A stretch of 64,000 nucleotides of DNA, taken from Filosporella fistucella (lineage: Eukaryota; Ascomycota; Leotiomycetes; Helotiales). A program made the translations under genes and the position numbers. The stretch covers positions 3,348,001 through 3,412,000 of the forward strand of contig JAQJZZ010000008.1 of the NCBI GenBank assembly GCA_030077755.1, read 5' to 3'. Below the pieces are notes generated by a model. The model worked only from the letters and a program-made list of their open reading frames with translations. It had not been told where the DNA came from and ran no database searches. Shown here one piece after another: positions 1-12,373 of the stretch (position 1 is the first letter of the stretch; each line of letters opens with the position of its first letter).

Positions 1-3000
1 TGACAGAAATGGAACTGTAAGACATCGATTGAAAGAAGTTTCACATTTGTGCTAATATTGATATTAAAGTTCAACATCCGTGCTGCCCATTTTTTGGACG
101 GTGATATTGCTGCTTTTGATGCTCCATTTTTCTCGATTTCCCCAGCTGAGGCGAGTGGGATGGACCCGCAGCAGCGCCTGATGATGGAAAGTGCATACGA
201 AGCTATTGAGAATGCTGGCATTCCAATGGAACAACTTGCCGGCTCGAATACTAGTTGTTATGTTGGTTGTTTCTCCCGCGATTATAACGAGATTTTGACC
301 CATGACCCGGAGACTTCTCCGGTCTATGTCTCCACCGGAAACGGTGCAGCCATTCTGTCAAATCGAGTTAGCTATTTCTTCGATCTGAAGGGGCCCAGTC
401 TCACCGTGGATACTGCTTGCAGTAGCAGTCTTGTTGCACTCCATCTCGCATGCCAGAGCATTAGGTCTGGAGAGTCGAAAGCCGCTATCGTCGGTGGCAC
501 CAACTTAATCTTTAATCCAGATGTAATGATTGTAAGTTGCTGCCAAGCATTGCTTCACCCATCCTTTCTTTTGATCGAAGTACGCGAGATTACACAAAGT
601 GCTTAGTTGACATTCTATCTTCTCTCTAGGCAATGTCCAATGTCCACTTTCTCGGTCCAGATGCAAAGTGCCATACATATGACCACCGGGCAAATGGATA
701 CTCTCGAGGTGAAGGTATTGCAGCCATTGTTCTGAAGCCTCTGGAAGATGCCTTGAGAGACAACGATACCATTCGAGCGGTCATCCGAGGATCTGCTTCG
801 AACCAAGATGGTAGAACAGCTGGCATTATGCTGCCGTCGAGAGATGCCCAACAAACATTGATCAATTCTGCTTACGAAGCGGCAAAATGTGATCCAGCAA
901 GTGTGGGCTACTTCGAAGCTCATGGTACGGGAACACCTGCTGGTGATCCCCTTGAGGCTGGAGCAATTGGCTCAACTCTTGGCCAGCATCGAGCACCTGG
1001 TGAAGAGAATAAATTATATGTAGGCTCAGTCAAGACAAATATAGGCCACTTGGAGGGGACAAGTGGTCTAGCAAGCGTGATAAAAACCGTCCTAGCTCTC
1101 GAAAAAGGAGCCATTCCGCCAAATCTTCATTTTGAGAAGGGGAATGAGGCCATAGATTTCGAGGGCTGGCATATTCGTGTCCCAACCGAGCTTTCGCCAT
1201 GGCCAGTTGCAGGTGTGAGAAGAGCAAGTATTAACTCGTTCGGATTTGGTGGCACGAATGCTCATGTTATCCTCGATGATGCCTATCATTATCTCAAAAC
1301 TCGAGGCTTGCGGGGTTCTCACAGAACCTCGCCCACGCCTCTTTTACTGGACGACATTGCTATTAGTAATGGCAACTCGGTGATTTCAGCAGATTCTCCG
1401 GGACACTCTGGCTATGTATCTCATGATAGCGAGGATGGTTTCTTCCATTCTTCAAAGCAGCATCGAATTTTCATCTGGTCAACCCATGAAGAAGGCATTG
1501 CAAAGGATAACGCACAAGCATATGCCTCACAGCTAGAGTCTCGAAAGGAGGTGGATGATAACCAGTTCCTTGATGATTTGTCATATACACTCTGTGAAAG
1601 GCGGTCCCGCCTGCCCTTGAAGTGTTTCATTGTTGCCAATTCAATTTCAGATCTCACAACGAAGCTCATCGCCTCGAGACAAAAGCCCATTCGGGCAGAT
1701 GTGAGTTTAACCCCAATTGTTTGAATCTATTGTCTGATAATTCGTAGGGTACCCGCAGTCCACGCACAGCTTTTGTGTTCACTGGCCAAGGTGCACAATG
1801 GTGGGGAATGGGCAAAGAGCTGCTGCACACTTATCCTGTCTTCGCACGCTCTATCAAGCAAGCAGATGAAGCACTGCAGATATTTGGATCGACATGGTCA
1901 TTGAAAGAGGAGTTGAAGAAAGACAAGGAAACATCCCGTGTCGGCGAGGCTCAAATCAGCCAGCCACTTTGCACTGCCATTCAGCTTGGTCTTGTCGACC
2001 TTCTCCGGGATTGGGATATTTTGCCCCAGAAAGTGATCGGGCACTCCAGTGGCGAAATTGCGGCTGCTTATTGTGCCGGCAAACTCTCATTCAGATCGGC
2101 CATGAAGGTCTCGTACTTCAGAGGTCTTTTGTCATCACAGGTCTCAAGGCAAGGTTCCATGCTTGCCTGCGGTCTATCAGAATCAGCGGCCGTTGAGATG
2201 GTCAAGAATCTTGAAAATAGCTTCGGGAAAGCTGTCGTTGCATGTATTAACAGTCCATCCAATGTTACAATCTCTGGCGATGCTACCGCAATTACGGAAA
2301 TTGAGCGAATACTGCAAGAAGACAAGGTATTCGCTCGACAACTCAAAGTACAAACAGCCTATCATTCCCACCACATGCAAGACGTCGCAGCTCAATACCT
2401 GGAGTCAATGTCTGGCTTAGAATTGCCCGAGCAAGATCAGAGCGCCCCAGTCGTAGAGATGATCTCAACTGTTACCTGCACGTCTGCTACGGATATGGAA
2501 CTCGGTCCTGAGTACTGGGTCCGGAATATGCTCTCCCCAGTACGCTTTTCCGAGGCAGTACAGCTTTTGTGCACACAGAAGAAGACCGGGAAAACTCGTT
2601 CGAAGAGACTAGGAAATAGAAGTGCAATTGACATACTCCTTGAGCTTGGTCCGCATTCAGCTCTCGCCGGGCCTGTAAAGCAGATACTCGCTACCGATAC
2701 TCTGCAAAAGTCTGGAATCGCATATTACTCTGCACTCATTCGAAACAAAGATGCTTGTGAGACTACCCTCGAAGCTACCGCAGCGCTGTTCGCCAAAGGC
2801 GTACCCGTGAACTTGAAAAAGGTCAATTGCCCTTCAACTCGTCTACGTTCTCAAGTACTAGTGGACCTTCCTTCTTATCCTTGGAATCACACCAAGAGAT
2901 TTTGGGCAGAATCTCGACTTAGTTCCGACTACCGATTTCGCCCAACAGCCCGAAGTGACTTCATTGGAGCACCTGTATCAGATTGGAATCCAATTGAACC

Positions 3001-6000
3001 ACGATGGAGAAATTTCATACGCGTCTCAGAGCAGCCTTGGGTAAAGGATCATCAAGTTCAGGGATCGATAATCTATCCTGCTGCAGGATACATCTCTATG
3101 GCTTTAGAAGCCGCTCAGCAAATGGTTCCCATCTCAGAACGTGAAAAGGTTCTTGGTTACAATATCTGCGAGCTGGTCATTACCCGGGCACTAGTCATCC
3201 CACAGACAGAGCTCGGTGTTGAAGTTATATTTGCTGTGAGACCGTTCAACTCAAGCAGCAAATCCTCATCGGACATTTGGAAAGAGTTCCGCATCTTTTC
3301 TTACAGCTCCAACGGACCAAATGAACATTGTCGCGGTCTTTTATCAACAGTTTATGATCAGTCTACGGGTGAAGTTGATGCTGGTAAAGAGCTGAAACAG
3401 TCCATGCTGCAATACAACGAAGATTTCAAGTCGACCTCGGCCTTCTGTACCACGAAAAGTACCGCGGAGAAAGTATATGAAGAACTATCTAGAGCCGGTT
3501 TGGAGTACGGCCCCACGTTTCGAAATTTGAATGACATCTCTTATGGCACTGGAAAAGCGATAGGAACGTTGTCTGTCCCTGACACAAAGAGTATAATGCC
3601 ACACAAGTTCGAGCACGAACACCTTATCCATCCTGCGACCATGGACACATTTTTGCAAACACTATTCCCCGCCTTGACCCATGCCGCCTCGAATATCAAG
3701 GAACCATATATGCCAACATTTATCCAAGATCTGTATGTATCAGCTAAGATCAGCAATTTACCCGGCCATCAATTTGAATCGATGTCCCAGGCATCATTCG
3801 TTGGCTTCCGAGAAGCAACTGCTACAATCATCGTACGAGATGAGGAAAGCGAGGCGCCAGTTGTTCGACTCCAGGGTGTCAAATGTACCGCACTAACTTC
3901 AAGCAACTCAGCAGAAGATATTAAAGATGGTGACGATGTCAAGAAGCTTTGCTTCGATATGATATGGGAGCCCGAGCTCTCCTTTCTGTCAAAGGCTGAG
4001 ACTGAAGCAGTGTTGACGGCTACGGGCGTGGAAGACACTCCATCCGAGTACATTGCAACCTTGGAAATGATTGCGTTCTACTTTTTCGAGCAAGTTCTCA
4101 AGTCTGTGACGGAAGACCAGATTGTTCAGCCTCATCTCCAAAAATACTTTCGCTATATGCAACATCAACATGATGAAGTGATTGCTGGAAAAATTGAACA
4201 TCAGACTCCGGAATGGCTTAAGTTCGATGATTCAGATGTCAAGCAAAAGATAGAAGCGCTCATTTGCAAGATTGAGGCAACAGATTACGAGGGTCAACTT
4301 CTCTGCCGCATGGGTCGGAGGTTACCAGCAATTCTCAGGAACGAGGTGGATCCGCTTGCTCTAATGCTTGAAGATGAACTGCTCTACAACTACTACGCCT
4401 CGTCCCTGGGAATTGCAACATCTTATGCACATCTCGGGAAGTATATTACAATGCTCTCACACAAGGCTCCAAACTTGAAGTATCTGGAAATTGGTGCTGG
4501 TACTGGTGGCGCAACAGTGCCGATCCTAAAGTCTTTGGGCGGTGGAAGTGGGACTTATCCACGTTTCGAATCTTACACCTATACCGACATATCTTCTGGC
4601 TTCTTTGAGAAAGCAGAGGAGAAGTTCAGTGATTGGAAAGGGTTGTTGCATTACCGCAAACTCAATGTCGAACAAGACCCGGCTTCTCAAGGATTTGGAG
4701 AAGATGAAAAGTTTGATGTGATCATTGCGTTCAATGTTCTGCACGCAACTCATAACATGGAGAATACCATCGCAAATGTTCGCAGACTGCTTAAGACCGG
4801 CGGCAAGCTCCTCTTGTTAGAGATTACACACGTTTTGAATCGTGTTTTCCTTCCTTTTGGAAATTTACCTGGATGGTGGATGTCCGAAGAACCTTTCAGA
4901 CAATGGGGTCCAACGATGGATGAAATGACTTGGGTATCGATACTGAAAAACAACGGTTTCAGTGACCTAAAGTCAAGCACACCCGATCACCAGAATCCTC
5001 GAGACCAAACTGGCAGACTCATGATCGCAGAGGCGATAGATTCTAAGGAGTGCAGTGACAATGCCCCTGTGTCCATTGTCATTGCCACTCCTAATGAATA
5101 CGTCAAACATGAAGCCCTGATCGATTCACTATCAACTAAACTTCGAGAAAGCGGAAACTTGGTGACCCTGAAGCCATTCTCCCAGCTTGAGGTGTACGAT
5201 TTGAAGGACAATTATTGTCTCTGCGTGGCTGAACTGGAAGAAGAACTGCTGACAAATATCAACCCCGCGGACTTTGAACGACTCAAATTGATTCTTCACG
5301 AGTCAATTGGATTATTCTGGATTACAGAGGGTGCATGCCAAGATTCTAGTCGTCCAGGAGTATCCCTCATGCATGGTCTTGCAAGGACTCTTCGAGCTGA
5401 GCACGAGGGCTTCCCATTAATCAGCTTCGATTTCTCATCCGAAAATCCACTGCCCATAGCGCAACGGGCTGACAAGATTCTCTCTGTCTTCAATGAAGTG
5501 TCTTTGTCCGGGGCATCTGGAGACTGCGAATACTCAGAAAGAAACGGAATTTTGTACATCAAACGTTGCATCGAGAACAGAGAATTAAACAGTCAAATTG
5601 CGGGACAGACTCGAATTGACTCCAACGCAAGAGAATTGGAGCCATTCAGACAACCTGGAAGACCACTGACGTTAGAGATTGGAACTCCAGGTCTTCTGGA
5701 TACACTTATGTTTCGTGATGATCCGACACCAGGCACAGAATTGGCACCAGACTATGTCGAAATTGATGTCAAGGCAGTCGGCTTGAACTTTCGCGACATC
5801 ATGGTATGTATGGGACAATTGGTTGACAACTTTCTGGGATGTGAATGTAGCGGCGTCATCTCAAAAGTCGGTTCAGATGTCAAGGGTTTGAAAGTGGGCG
5901 ACAGAGTGTGCACATGGACGCTCGGAGCATATTGTAATTATGTTCACAACCCAGCTGCTCTTGTTCAACCAATTCCGGACGATATGGACTTCCATGTTGC

Positions 6001-7917
6001 TGCTTCCCTTCCAATCGTCTATTGCACAGCGTACTATGGTCTGGTCTACCAAGCCCGACTTCGAAAGGGGGAGACTGTCCTCATTCATGCTGCTGCAGGT
6101 GGTGTTGGACAAGCTGCTATAATGCTTTGCAAATTTTACGGCGCAGAGATTTTTGTCACAGTTGGAACCAAGGACAAGAAAGAACACATCATGGCAACCT
6201 ACGGCATCCCTGAAGACCATATTTTCTCGAGTCGTAATCTGACTTTTGCAGATGGCATCAAGAGACTTACTGGCGGGAAGGGAGTAGATGTGATCCTGAA
6301 CTGCCTATCAGGCGAAGCTTTGAAAGCAAGTTGGGCATCAATCGCGCCTTTTGGTCGCTTTATTGAGATTGGAAAGAAAGATATCGAAGACAACACTCGG
6401 CTCGGAATGGCCCCCTTCATTCGCAATGTTACATTCGCATCAGTGGACTTGACAGTCATCTTCCGCCAACGCAAAGAACTGGGCGCGGAACTGCTCTCTG
6501 ATGTGATGCAGCTATTGAGAAATGGTAGTATTGGTGAGGTATCACCTATACAGGTATTCCCATTCTCCAAGACGGAAGAGGCGCTCAGATTCATGCAAGC
6601 TGGAAAGCACATGGGCAAGATTGTGCTTGTTCCCCAAGATGAGGATATTGTCCCTGTAGGTATTATTCATTGAACTATTATTGCTTCACTGACCAAACAA
6701 CAGGTGGCACCACGAGTTAAATCTGGATATCAATACGCTCAAGATGCTTCTTACCTGATCGTTGGTGGACTTGGTGGTCTAGGGAGGAGCATGTCTAAGA
6801 AAATGGTTGCCCAAGGAGCGAAAAATCTGATTTTCTTATCACGATCTGCTGGTCAGAATGACACTGCAACAGTTTTCCTAGATGGCTTGCGTGCCGCAGG
6901 TGCCAACATTGAAGCTATTGCTTGTGATATCACAGATTCAGTTAGCTTGAAGCATAAGATAGCAGACGTCATGCAGAGAATGCCACCAATCCGAGGTGTC
7001 ATTCAAGCAGCTATGGTTCTTGAGGTAAGTTCAGTCTTCTTTATAATTGCTCTGGCTAACAATCCCAGGATCGAATCTTTGATAACATGCCCCACGAAGT
7101 CTACACTAAAGTCATCCGTCCTAAAGTTCAGGGATCCTGGAATCTACACGAAGCCACACTGGATCAGCCTCTCGACTTCTTCATCATGCTTGCCAGTGCG
7201 GCCGGAATCGTCGGAGACACATCACAAGGCAACTACGCGGCCGCAAATGCATTTGAAGATGCGCTCGCTCATTACCGTATCTCTCATAATCTCCCAGCTA
7301 CAACCATTGATCTTGGAATGGTGAAATCTGTAGGGTATGTTGCCGAAAATGAGGGAGCGGCGGAACGTAATTTGGCTCGATGGGGGTTCTTGCAGATTGA
7401 AGAGGAGGAATTTCTGGCTATGTTGGAGATAGCTATGGAAGGAGGAAAGACTCAACAAAGCTGTCAGATCGTTACTGGTGTAGGAACACAGGCTCACTTC
7501 GATCGTTCTCAAGGCGATGTGCCACACTGGTTTCGCGACCCAGTATTTTCGCATCTACATAATATGCGGGCGAGAACTGTGGACGTATCTGCAAGCACTG
7601 GTCCCTCGCTGTCTCAGCAACTCAAAGCATGTCTTTCGATAACAGAAGCAGCGGCTATAGTCCTCGATGCAGTGATCAAGAAGCTTTCCAAGTCACTGAT
7701 GATTGCCCTGGAGGATATTGATCCGATGCGACCGACAGCTGCATATGGAGTTGACAGTTTGGTAGCAGTGGAGATCAGGAATTGGTTGTTGAGAGAGATG
7801 AAAGCCGATGTTCCTGTTTTTGAGATATTACAGGCTGGTACGCTACAGAGTCTTGGATACAAGATTGCGGAGAAGAGCAAGCTTGTTGCCGAGAACGTGT
7901 TGAAGGATGAGGAGTAA
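1..7917 (+). CDS. Highly reducing type I polyketide synthase, 5' end cut by window edge
   Basis: This iterative fungal polyketide synthase builds a reduced, possibly C-methylated chain in the cytosol; the product is unknown. Proposed exons are 1-16, 70-531, 630-1700, 1748-6655, 6704-7024 and 7069-7917, giving about 2,540 residues, with the KS N-terminus upstream of the window. Domains in order: KS (active Cys in DTACSSS near 418, HGTGT near 922, NIGH near 1045), AT (GHSSGE near 2040), DH (catalytic His near 3050, HPATMD near 3630), C-methyltransferase (EIGAGTGG near 4490), ER (HAAAGGVGQAA near 6085), KR (GGLGGLG near 6760, the NYAAAN region near 7230) and ACP (GVDSL, Ser at 7756). All these motifs look intact, including ER and cMT. 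There is no terminal release domain, as is common in this class. The frame is open across every proposed junction. It is convergent with an SDR gene that could be a tailoring enzyme (inference). Confidence 0.95.
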
Positions 7918-8044
7918 ATTTTTGTTGTACCATAGAGCTCCCCTTGAAAAATTTTGGTCATAGTAAAAGGAAAAAATTCGGGATCTCAAACTTCAAATAT
8001 TTTTAAGCACCGAAACGAGCCTCTTTGTGATGCAGGACCGTGTC

Positions 8045-8197
8045 AAAAAAAAAAAAAACCAAGCGTCAAAAAATTTGAGCGGCAAAACATTCAGAGAGAG
8101 GGGCTTCGAACCCCAAACTCCTTAGTTCAACTCCCGAAGAGCTGATTATGGCCAAACTACAAACCCCTTCTCCCAATGACCGTTAAGCCACCGAGGT
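8045..8197 (-). other. tRNA-like Pol III A-box/B-box relic with T-run
   Basis: On the minus strand an A-box-like sequence (TGGCTTAACGG, 8190-8180) lies about 80 nt before a B-box-like sequence (GGTTCGAAGCC, 8112-8102) inside a GGGG/CCCC T-arm-like hairpin. A run of T on that strand (14 A on the plus strand, 8045-8058) follows, as expected of a Pol III terminator. The putative acceptor ends do not pair, so this is not a functional tRNA. It may be a decayed tRNA, a tRNA-derived element or coincidence. The rest of 7918-8433 shows only the 3' flanks of the PKS and SDR genes. Confidence 0.3.
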
Positions 8198-8433
8198 ACT
8201 GAATCTAGCTGGTTGAGGTGGGAAGGCTTATTTAACAATATAAACCCCACAACCAAATATTAGGTCACATGACAGCCCTCTAGAAAAACTTGGGCATTCG
8301 CGCTATGTGCAGATTCTTATTAAGTGGATAAATGGTGCACTGATTTTGATTGCTTCACCTAGGTTGAGACAACCACGACCTCTAGATCGGGCAGAAGCTC
8401 CTAATCAAAATTGGAAAGTCTAGACGTGCTAAC

Positions 8434-9348
8434 TTACTTCAACCCTCCAGCAATCAACAAACTCTGGCCCGTCATAAATCCAGTCGTCGCAAGCATTATG
8501 ACCACATTCGCCACCTCCTGCGGACTTCCCAATCTTCCCATAGGAATGAATCCAACACCACCTGGAATGATATCCGGGGAACTGATCATGCCTGTTTCTC
8601 CAATCAATGCAGGGGCAACATCATTGACGGAAATGTTAAGAGAAGCAAGTTTTGCGGAAAGGTTGCGCATCATGCCACTGAGACCGCCTTTGGAGGCAGC
8701 GTAATCTGTGAAATGTGAGATTTTGAGGATATTGGAATGAGGATTAAGGAACGTACGACATCCATTGATTCCACCACCTTGCGCGGCGATGGAGGACATG
8801 AAAATGATTCTACCCCACTTTTGGGCTTTCATTCCTTCCACTACTCCTTTTACCAGCACAAACGAAGCTCTCAGATTAACATTAAGAGTATACTCGAATT
8901 CCTCAAGTGGAATATCCCTATTTTTTGATCAGTAATTTTCTACAGCAGCACCATTTTCCAGCTTACCAAACATCCACAATCCTCTTCCCATACCCTGCAT
9001 TGGAGACTAGAATATCGACAACTTTATGATGCTGTTCTTCAATCTCTTTAAACATTCTTGTCATATCCTCAACGATGCCGACATCTACTTGATGGATAGA
9101 GATGCGAAGTTGTGCCGCTTCCGCACTGGATGATTTGATGTCTTTCACAATGGTCTCCATCCCATCACGATTTTTGGAATAAGTGAGTGCAAGATGAACA
9201 CCTCGAGATGCAAGATCTCGTGCACATGCTGCTCCGATTCTGTATGATACTTTTAGCAAGAATCCTCTACTGAGAATGACTGGAGGACATACCCGCTTGA
9301 AGCACCAGTTATTAAGGCCAAACGACCGGAAATATTATTATCTGCCAT
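8434..9348 (-). CDS. Short-chain dehydrogenase/reductase (FabG-like)
   Basis: This is an NAD(P)-dependent oxidoreductase of the classical SDR family. Exons on the minus strand are 9348-9293, 9239-8967, 8917-8757 and 8705-8434, giving 253 residues, a normal length for the family. Visible motifs are the TGASSGIG cofactor loop (split by intron 1), NAG near residue 95, a catalytic Ser in the MSSIAA strand and YAASK, which is split by intron 3 and becomes continuous only after splicing. The nearest relatives are 3-oxoacyl-ACP reductase-like SDRs. Its stop lies about 516 bp from the stop of the convergent PKS, so a role in processing the polyketide is plausible but unproven. Intron 3 (51 nt) has no in-frame stop. 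A GC-rich palindrome sits about 118 bp upstream of the ATG. Confidence 0.9.
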
Positions 9349-9465
9349 ATTTGACAGACTGGTAAAATAAGCGGTGCAACAGGGACATCAATCTGTTTTT
9401 CGAAATGATTTTAAATGCCGTCTTGAGCCAGAGATATGCTATCCGATAATGGAGAAGTCCCAAGT

Positions 9466-9486
9466 GCGGGGTGTAAATAACCCCGC
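9466..9486. promoter_or_regulatory. GCGGGG...CCCCGC inverted repeat upstream of the SDR
   Basis: A 21-bp palindrome has arms GCGGGGT and ACCCCGC around an AT-rich centre, 118-138 bp upstream of the SDR start codon. Each arm matches the CreA-type carbon-repressor consensus SYGGRG, and CGG...CCG arms can also bind Zn2Cys6 factors. A near-identical element occurs at 17930-17949. A regulatory role is inference. Confidence 0.4.
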
Positions 9487-9487
9487 C

Positions 9488-9520
9488 AAAGGCCGACATC
9501 ATGACTGACAGTCGGCTTTT
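9488..9520. repeat. Second inverted repeat beside the palindrome
   Basis: Arms AAAGGCCGAC (9488-9497) and GTCGGCTTTT (9511-9520) pair at 9 of 10 positions across a 13-nt spacer. It begins two bases after the neighbouring GCGGGG palindrome. It could be a factor-binding site or a transcribed hairpin; nothing else in the sequence decides. Confidence 0.4.
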
Positions 9521-10519
9521 GAACGGCTATTGAATTCAGCTTCACCGCAGTCATACCCATCTTCAAGCATTCCCGATGCATAACATAATCAAACAGCTCT
9601 GACATACAACAACGGACTACGGAATAAATTTTGGATTTATCATTGCATGAAGTTATCCATATATCTCATATCTCAAGAAAAGGGGCTGATAAACCCCTTT
9701 GGAAGCTAGCGAGCACGTGATCCACAAACAAGGAAGGAAGTCCGAGTAAGCCACTACCAAGGTTCCGCCCTGAAACAAAACTTTTGAATCCTCCACATCA
9801 ATTAATTTACACATAACTTTGTTGTCAGCGCACCTCAGCCTCATCCGCACACATCTCCGATGTTTATTCCTAAAGCAGGAAACTGAAACAAAATATATTA
9901 AAGTCCACGTATTTCCGACAAGCTGTTGGACCATGCGCTGTCCACTTCTATTTTCTGTTCTGAGAACATCTGTCTCGGATGGATTTATGCTTAAGTGCTT
10001 GAGAAGTTTATTTCTACCACTGTTTATAACAACTCTGATGAAGAGGCTTTTGGCAGCGATGTATCCCATGAGTTCTCGATATATAGAAGCCTTTACTTTT
10101 CATCTAATGCACACATGGTATTGAGGCTACAAGATGCGGCTCTGTGGGTCTGCCAAGTTGCCAAGTGGTCCTGTCAATTCGGTTCAACCGCTTTTGGCCT
10201 TGGCTATCCCGTGTTATGGTATTTTTCATTCGCGCTCTGCTTTTCCAACAACTCGGTAATTTTCTGTGGCGCCACCTTCTGCTCACGGCCAGACCTCCCG
10301 AAGTAGTCCGACCTTGGCACTATAGAGCAAAAGCTCCGTAATCTTATCTTTGCCATGTTGAATATGCTCCCTTGTACCGTAATTCTCGCAAGAAAGGTTG
10401 CGAGATAAGATGATTCTCTTATTAGTATAAGTATCTGTCGTCTGCCGTTCGGGACTTCTTCAGGCCAAGCCATACACATTCTTTTTTGCTTCTTTACTTT
10501 TCAGTCACTCTTTTGAATT
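9521..10519. other. Intergenic region upstream of pectin lyase
   Basis: About 1 kb without a convincing gene. Short open frames on both strands lack recognisable motifs or splice-supported extensions. The right end should hold the pectin lyase promoter; a TATA-like TATAAG lies near 10429, about 90 bp before the ATG. Confidence 0.5.
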
Positions 10520-11756
10520 ATGAAGTACTCTATTATTTTCGCCGGATTGGCAGCCTTTGCTGGCAGAGTCGCTGCCGTCGGTGTCACTGGAACTGCCCCT
10601 GGCTTCGCTGCTGGCACCACTGGTGGTGGAAGCGCTACTCCTGGTTACCCTAAGGATGTCGCTCAATTGAAGACCTGGCTTACTGACTCCGTGGCTCGCG
10701 TTATCATTCTTGACAAAGAGTGAGTTTGTATCCTCAAGTCTACAAACCTTACTAATAATGATAGATTTAACTTCATCGGGAGTGAAGGAACTGTTTCCGA
10801 GAACGGTTGCCGCCCAGCTTCGAACAAATGTCCTGGTGCTGGTGGACAGGACGCCATTAACGGTGCATCGTGGTGCACAAACGGCAATGCAGGAGCAGGC
10901 GTCAAGACCATTACTGTCAAATACGACAAAGCCGGTGTCTCCGCCATCAATGTGGGGTCAAACAAGTCCATTGTCGGTATTGGCAGCAAGGGTGTCATCA
11001 GAGGAAAGGGTCTTCGCATGGCCAACGGTGCTAAGAACGTCATTATCCAGTACGCTCTTCTCGTTTACTTATATGATTTGATACTAATGACCCAACAGAA
11101 ATGTCCACATCACCGAGCTCAACCCTCAATACATCTGGGGAGGAGATGCCATCACCCTCGCCGGCACTGATCTCATCTGGATCGACCACGTCAAAATCTC
11201 ACTCATCGGCCGCCAGATGCTCGTAACCGGCCCCTCAGCATCCGGCCGCGTCTCAATCACCAATTCCGAATTCGACGGTTCAACCTCCTGGTCAGCCACC
11301 TGTGATAATCACCACTACTGGACTCTCTACTTCACCGGTTCCTCCGATCTCGTCACCTTCAAGGGTAACTATATCCACCACACCTCCGGCCGTGGGCCAA
11401 AGATGGTTGGAAACACTCTTCTTCACGCAGTAAACAACTACTGGTACGCAACCTCAGGCCATGCCTTCGATATCGGCAAGGGCGCCATGGTAGTAGCAGA
11501 AGGAAACGTATTCCAAAACGTCGTTACCCCTCTTCTCGAGAACCTAGGCAAGCTTTTCTCTTCGCCTTCTACGTCTGCGAATACGGCTTGCAAGAGCTAT
11601 TTGGGACACAATTGTGTGGCGAATTCGTATGGCAGCAGTGGATCGTTTGCTGGGAGTGATACGAGTTTCTTCAGTAGCTTTAGTGGAAAGACTATTGCTC
11701 CTGCTGTTGCTGCTAGCAGCAATGTGGCGCTGACTGCTGGTGTGGGGAAGATTTAG
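10520..11756 (+). CDS. Secreted pectin lyase (polysaccharide lyase family 1)
   Basis: This enzyme cleaves methyl-esterified pectin by beta-elimination outside the cell. Exons 10520-10719, 10765-11049 and 11099-11756 give 380 residues, the usual length for fungal pectin lyases. The first 19 or so residues form a signal peptide. The mature N-terminus has the GVTGTAPGF...TGGGSATP pattern typical of pectin lyases rather than pectate lyases, followed by cysteine-containing parallel beta-helix strands, the WIDHVKIS strand near residue 218 and CDNHHYW. Both introns have GT-AG ends, and the branch-like ACTAAT is present in each. There is no partner gene next to it, but other secreted enzymes lie within 15 kb. 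Pectate lyase is the main alternative, considered less likely from the N-terminal block. Confidence 0.9.
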
Positions 11757-12373
11757 ATGGGTGAAGGAGTGGGATGGAGGGTGGTGGATGTGGGGTGGTT
11801 TTGACTGTATATATCTTACTTCTATTATGTTCATATTTTGTATAGAGAGACTTGAGTCTCGTATATAACTGTTATTCACCTTGAACTTCTTCAAGTAAGC
11901 GTGCAAAAACAGTGAGTAATTGTTTTTTGATGACACTAGGGCAATCCCTCTCTTCTTACCGGTATATAGTGACAGAAATGAAACTCTGGTAGCTGGCAAT
12001 AATTTGACAATTCTGCATTGAGTGGTTATAGCGAGGCATCTAATATGTGTATATCGTACGTTCAGCTATACAACTGGTCACATGCGGCCTCTCTCTGCAG
12101 GAATTAACCAATCTGACAGATTTAATAACCTACCAGCCTTTCCGCTCTTACGCGCCACAGAATGAACCAAAATGGAGAAGGAAGCACTGTGCTTCCTAGG
12201 CACTCAATTCTATCCATGGAGTCACGTGAATATTTGCCGTCACCATTAAATTTAAGAATATAATCGTGAATCATGGTCTTTATTATATATTACGAGTAGA
12301 CTCAACCCAGGGCTGTAAATATCCACATGAAAGATTTAATTATATACATGAAATCGTCGAAAATAATAATCAT
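11757..12373. other. Intergenic, convergent 3' ends
   Basis: The 3' flanks of the pectin lyase and carboxylesterase genes meet here. An antisense open frame over the pectin lyase tail is judged a shadow. No RNA gene or repeat was seen. Confidence 0.5.
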
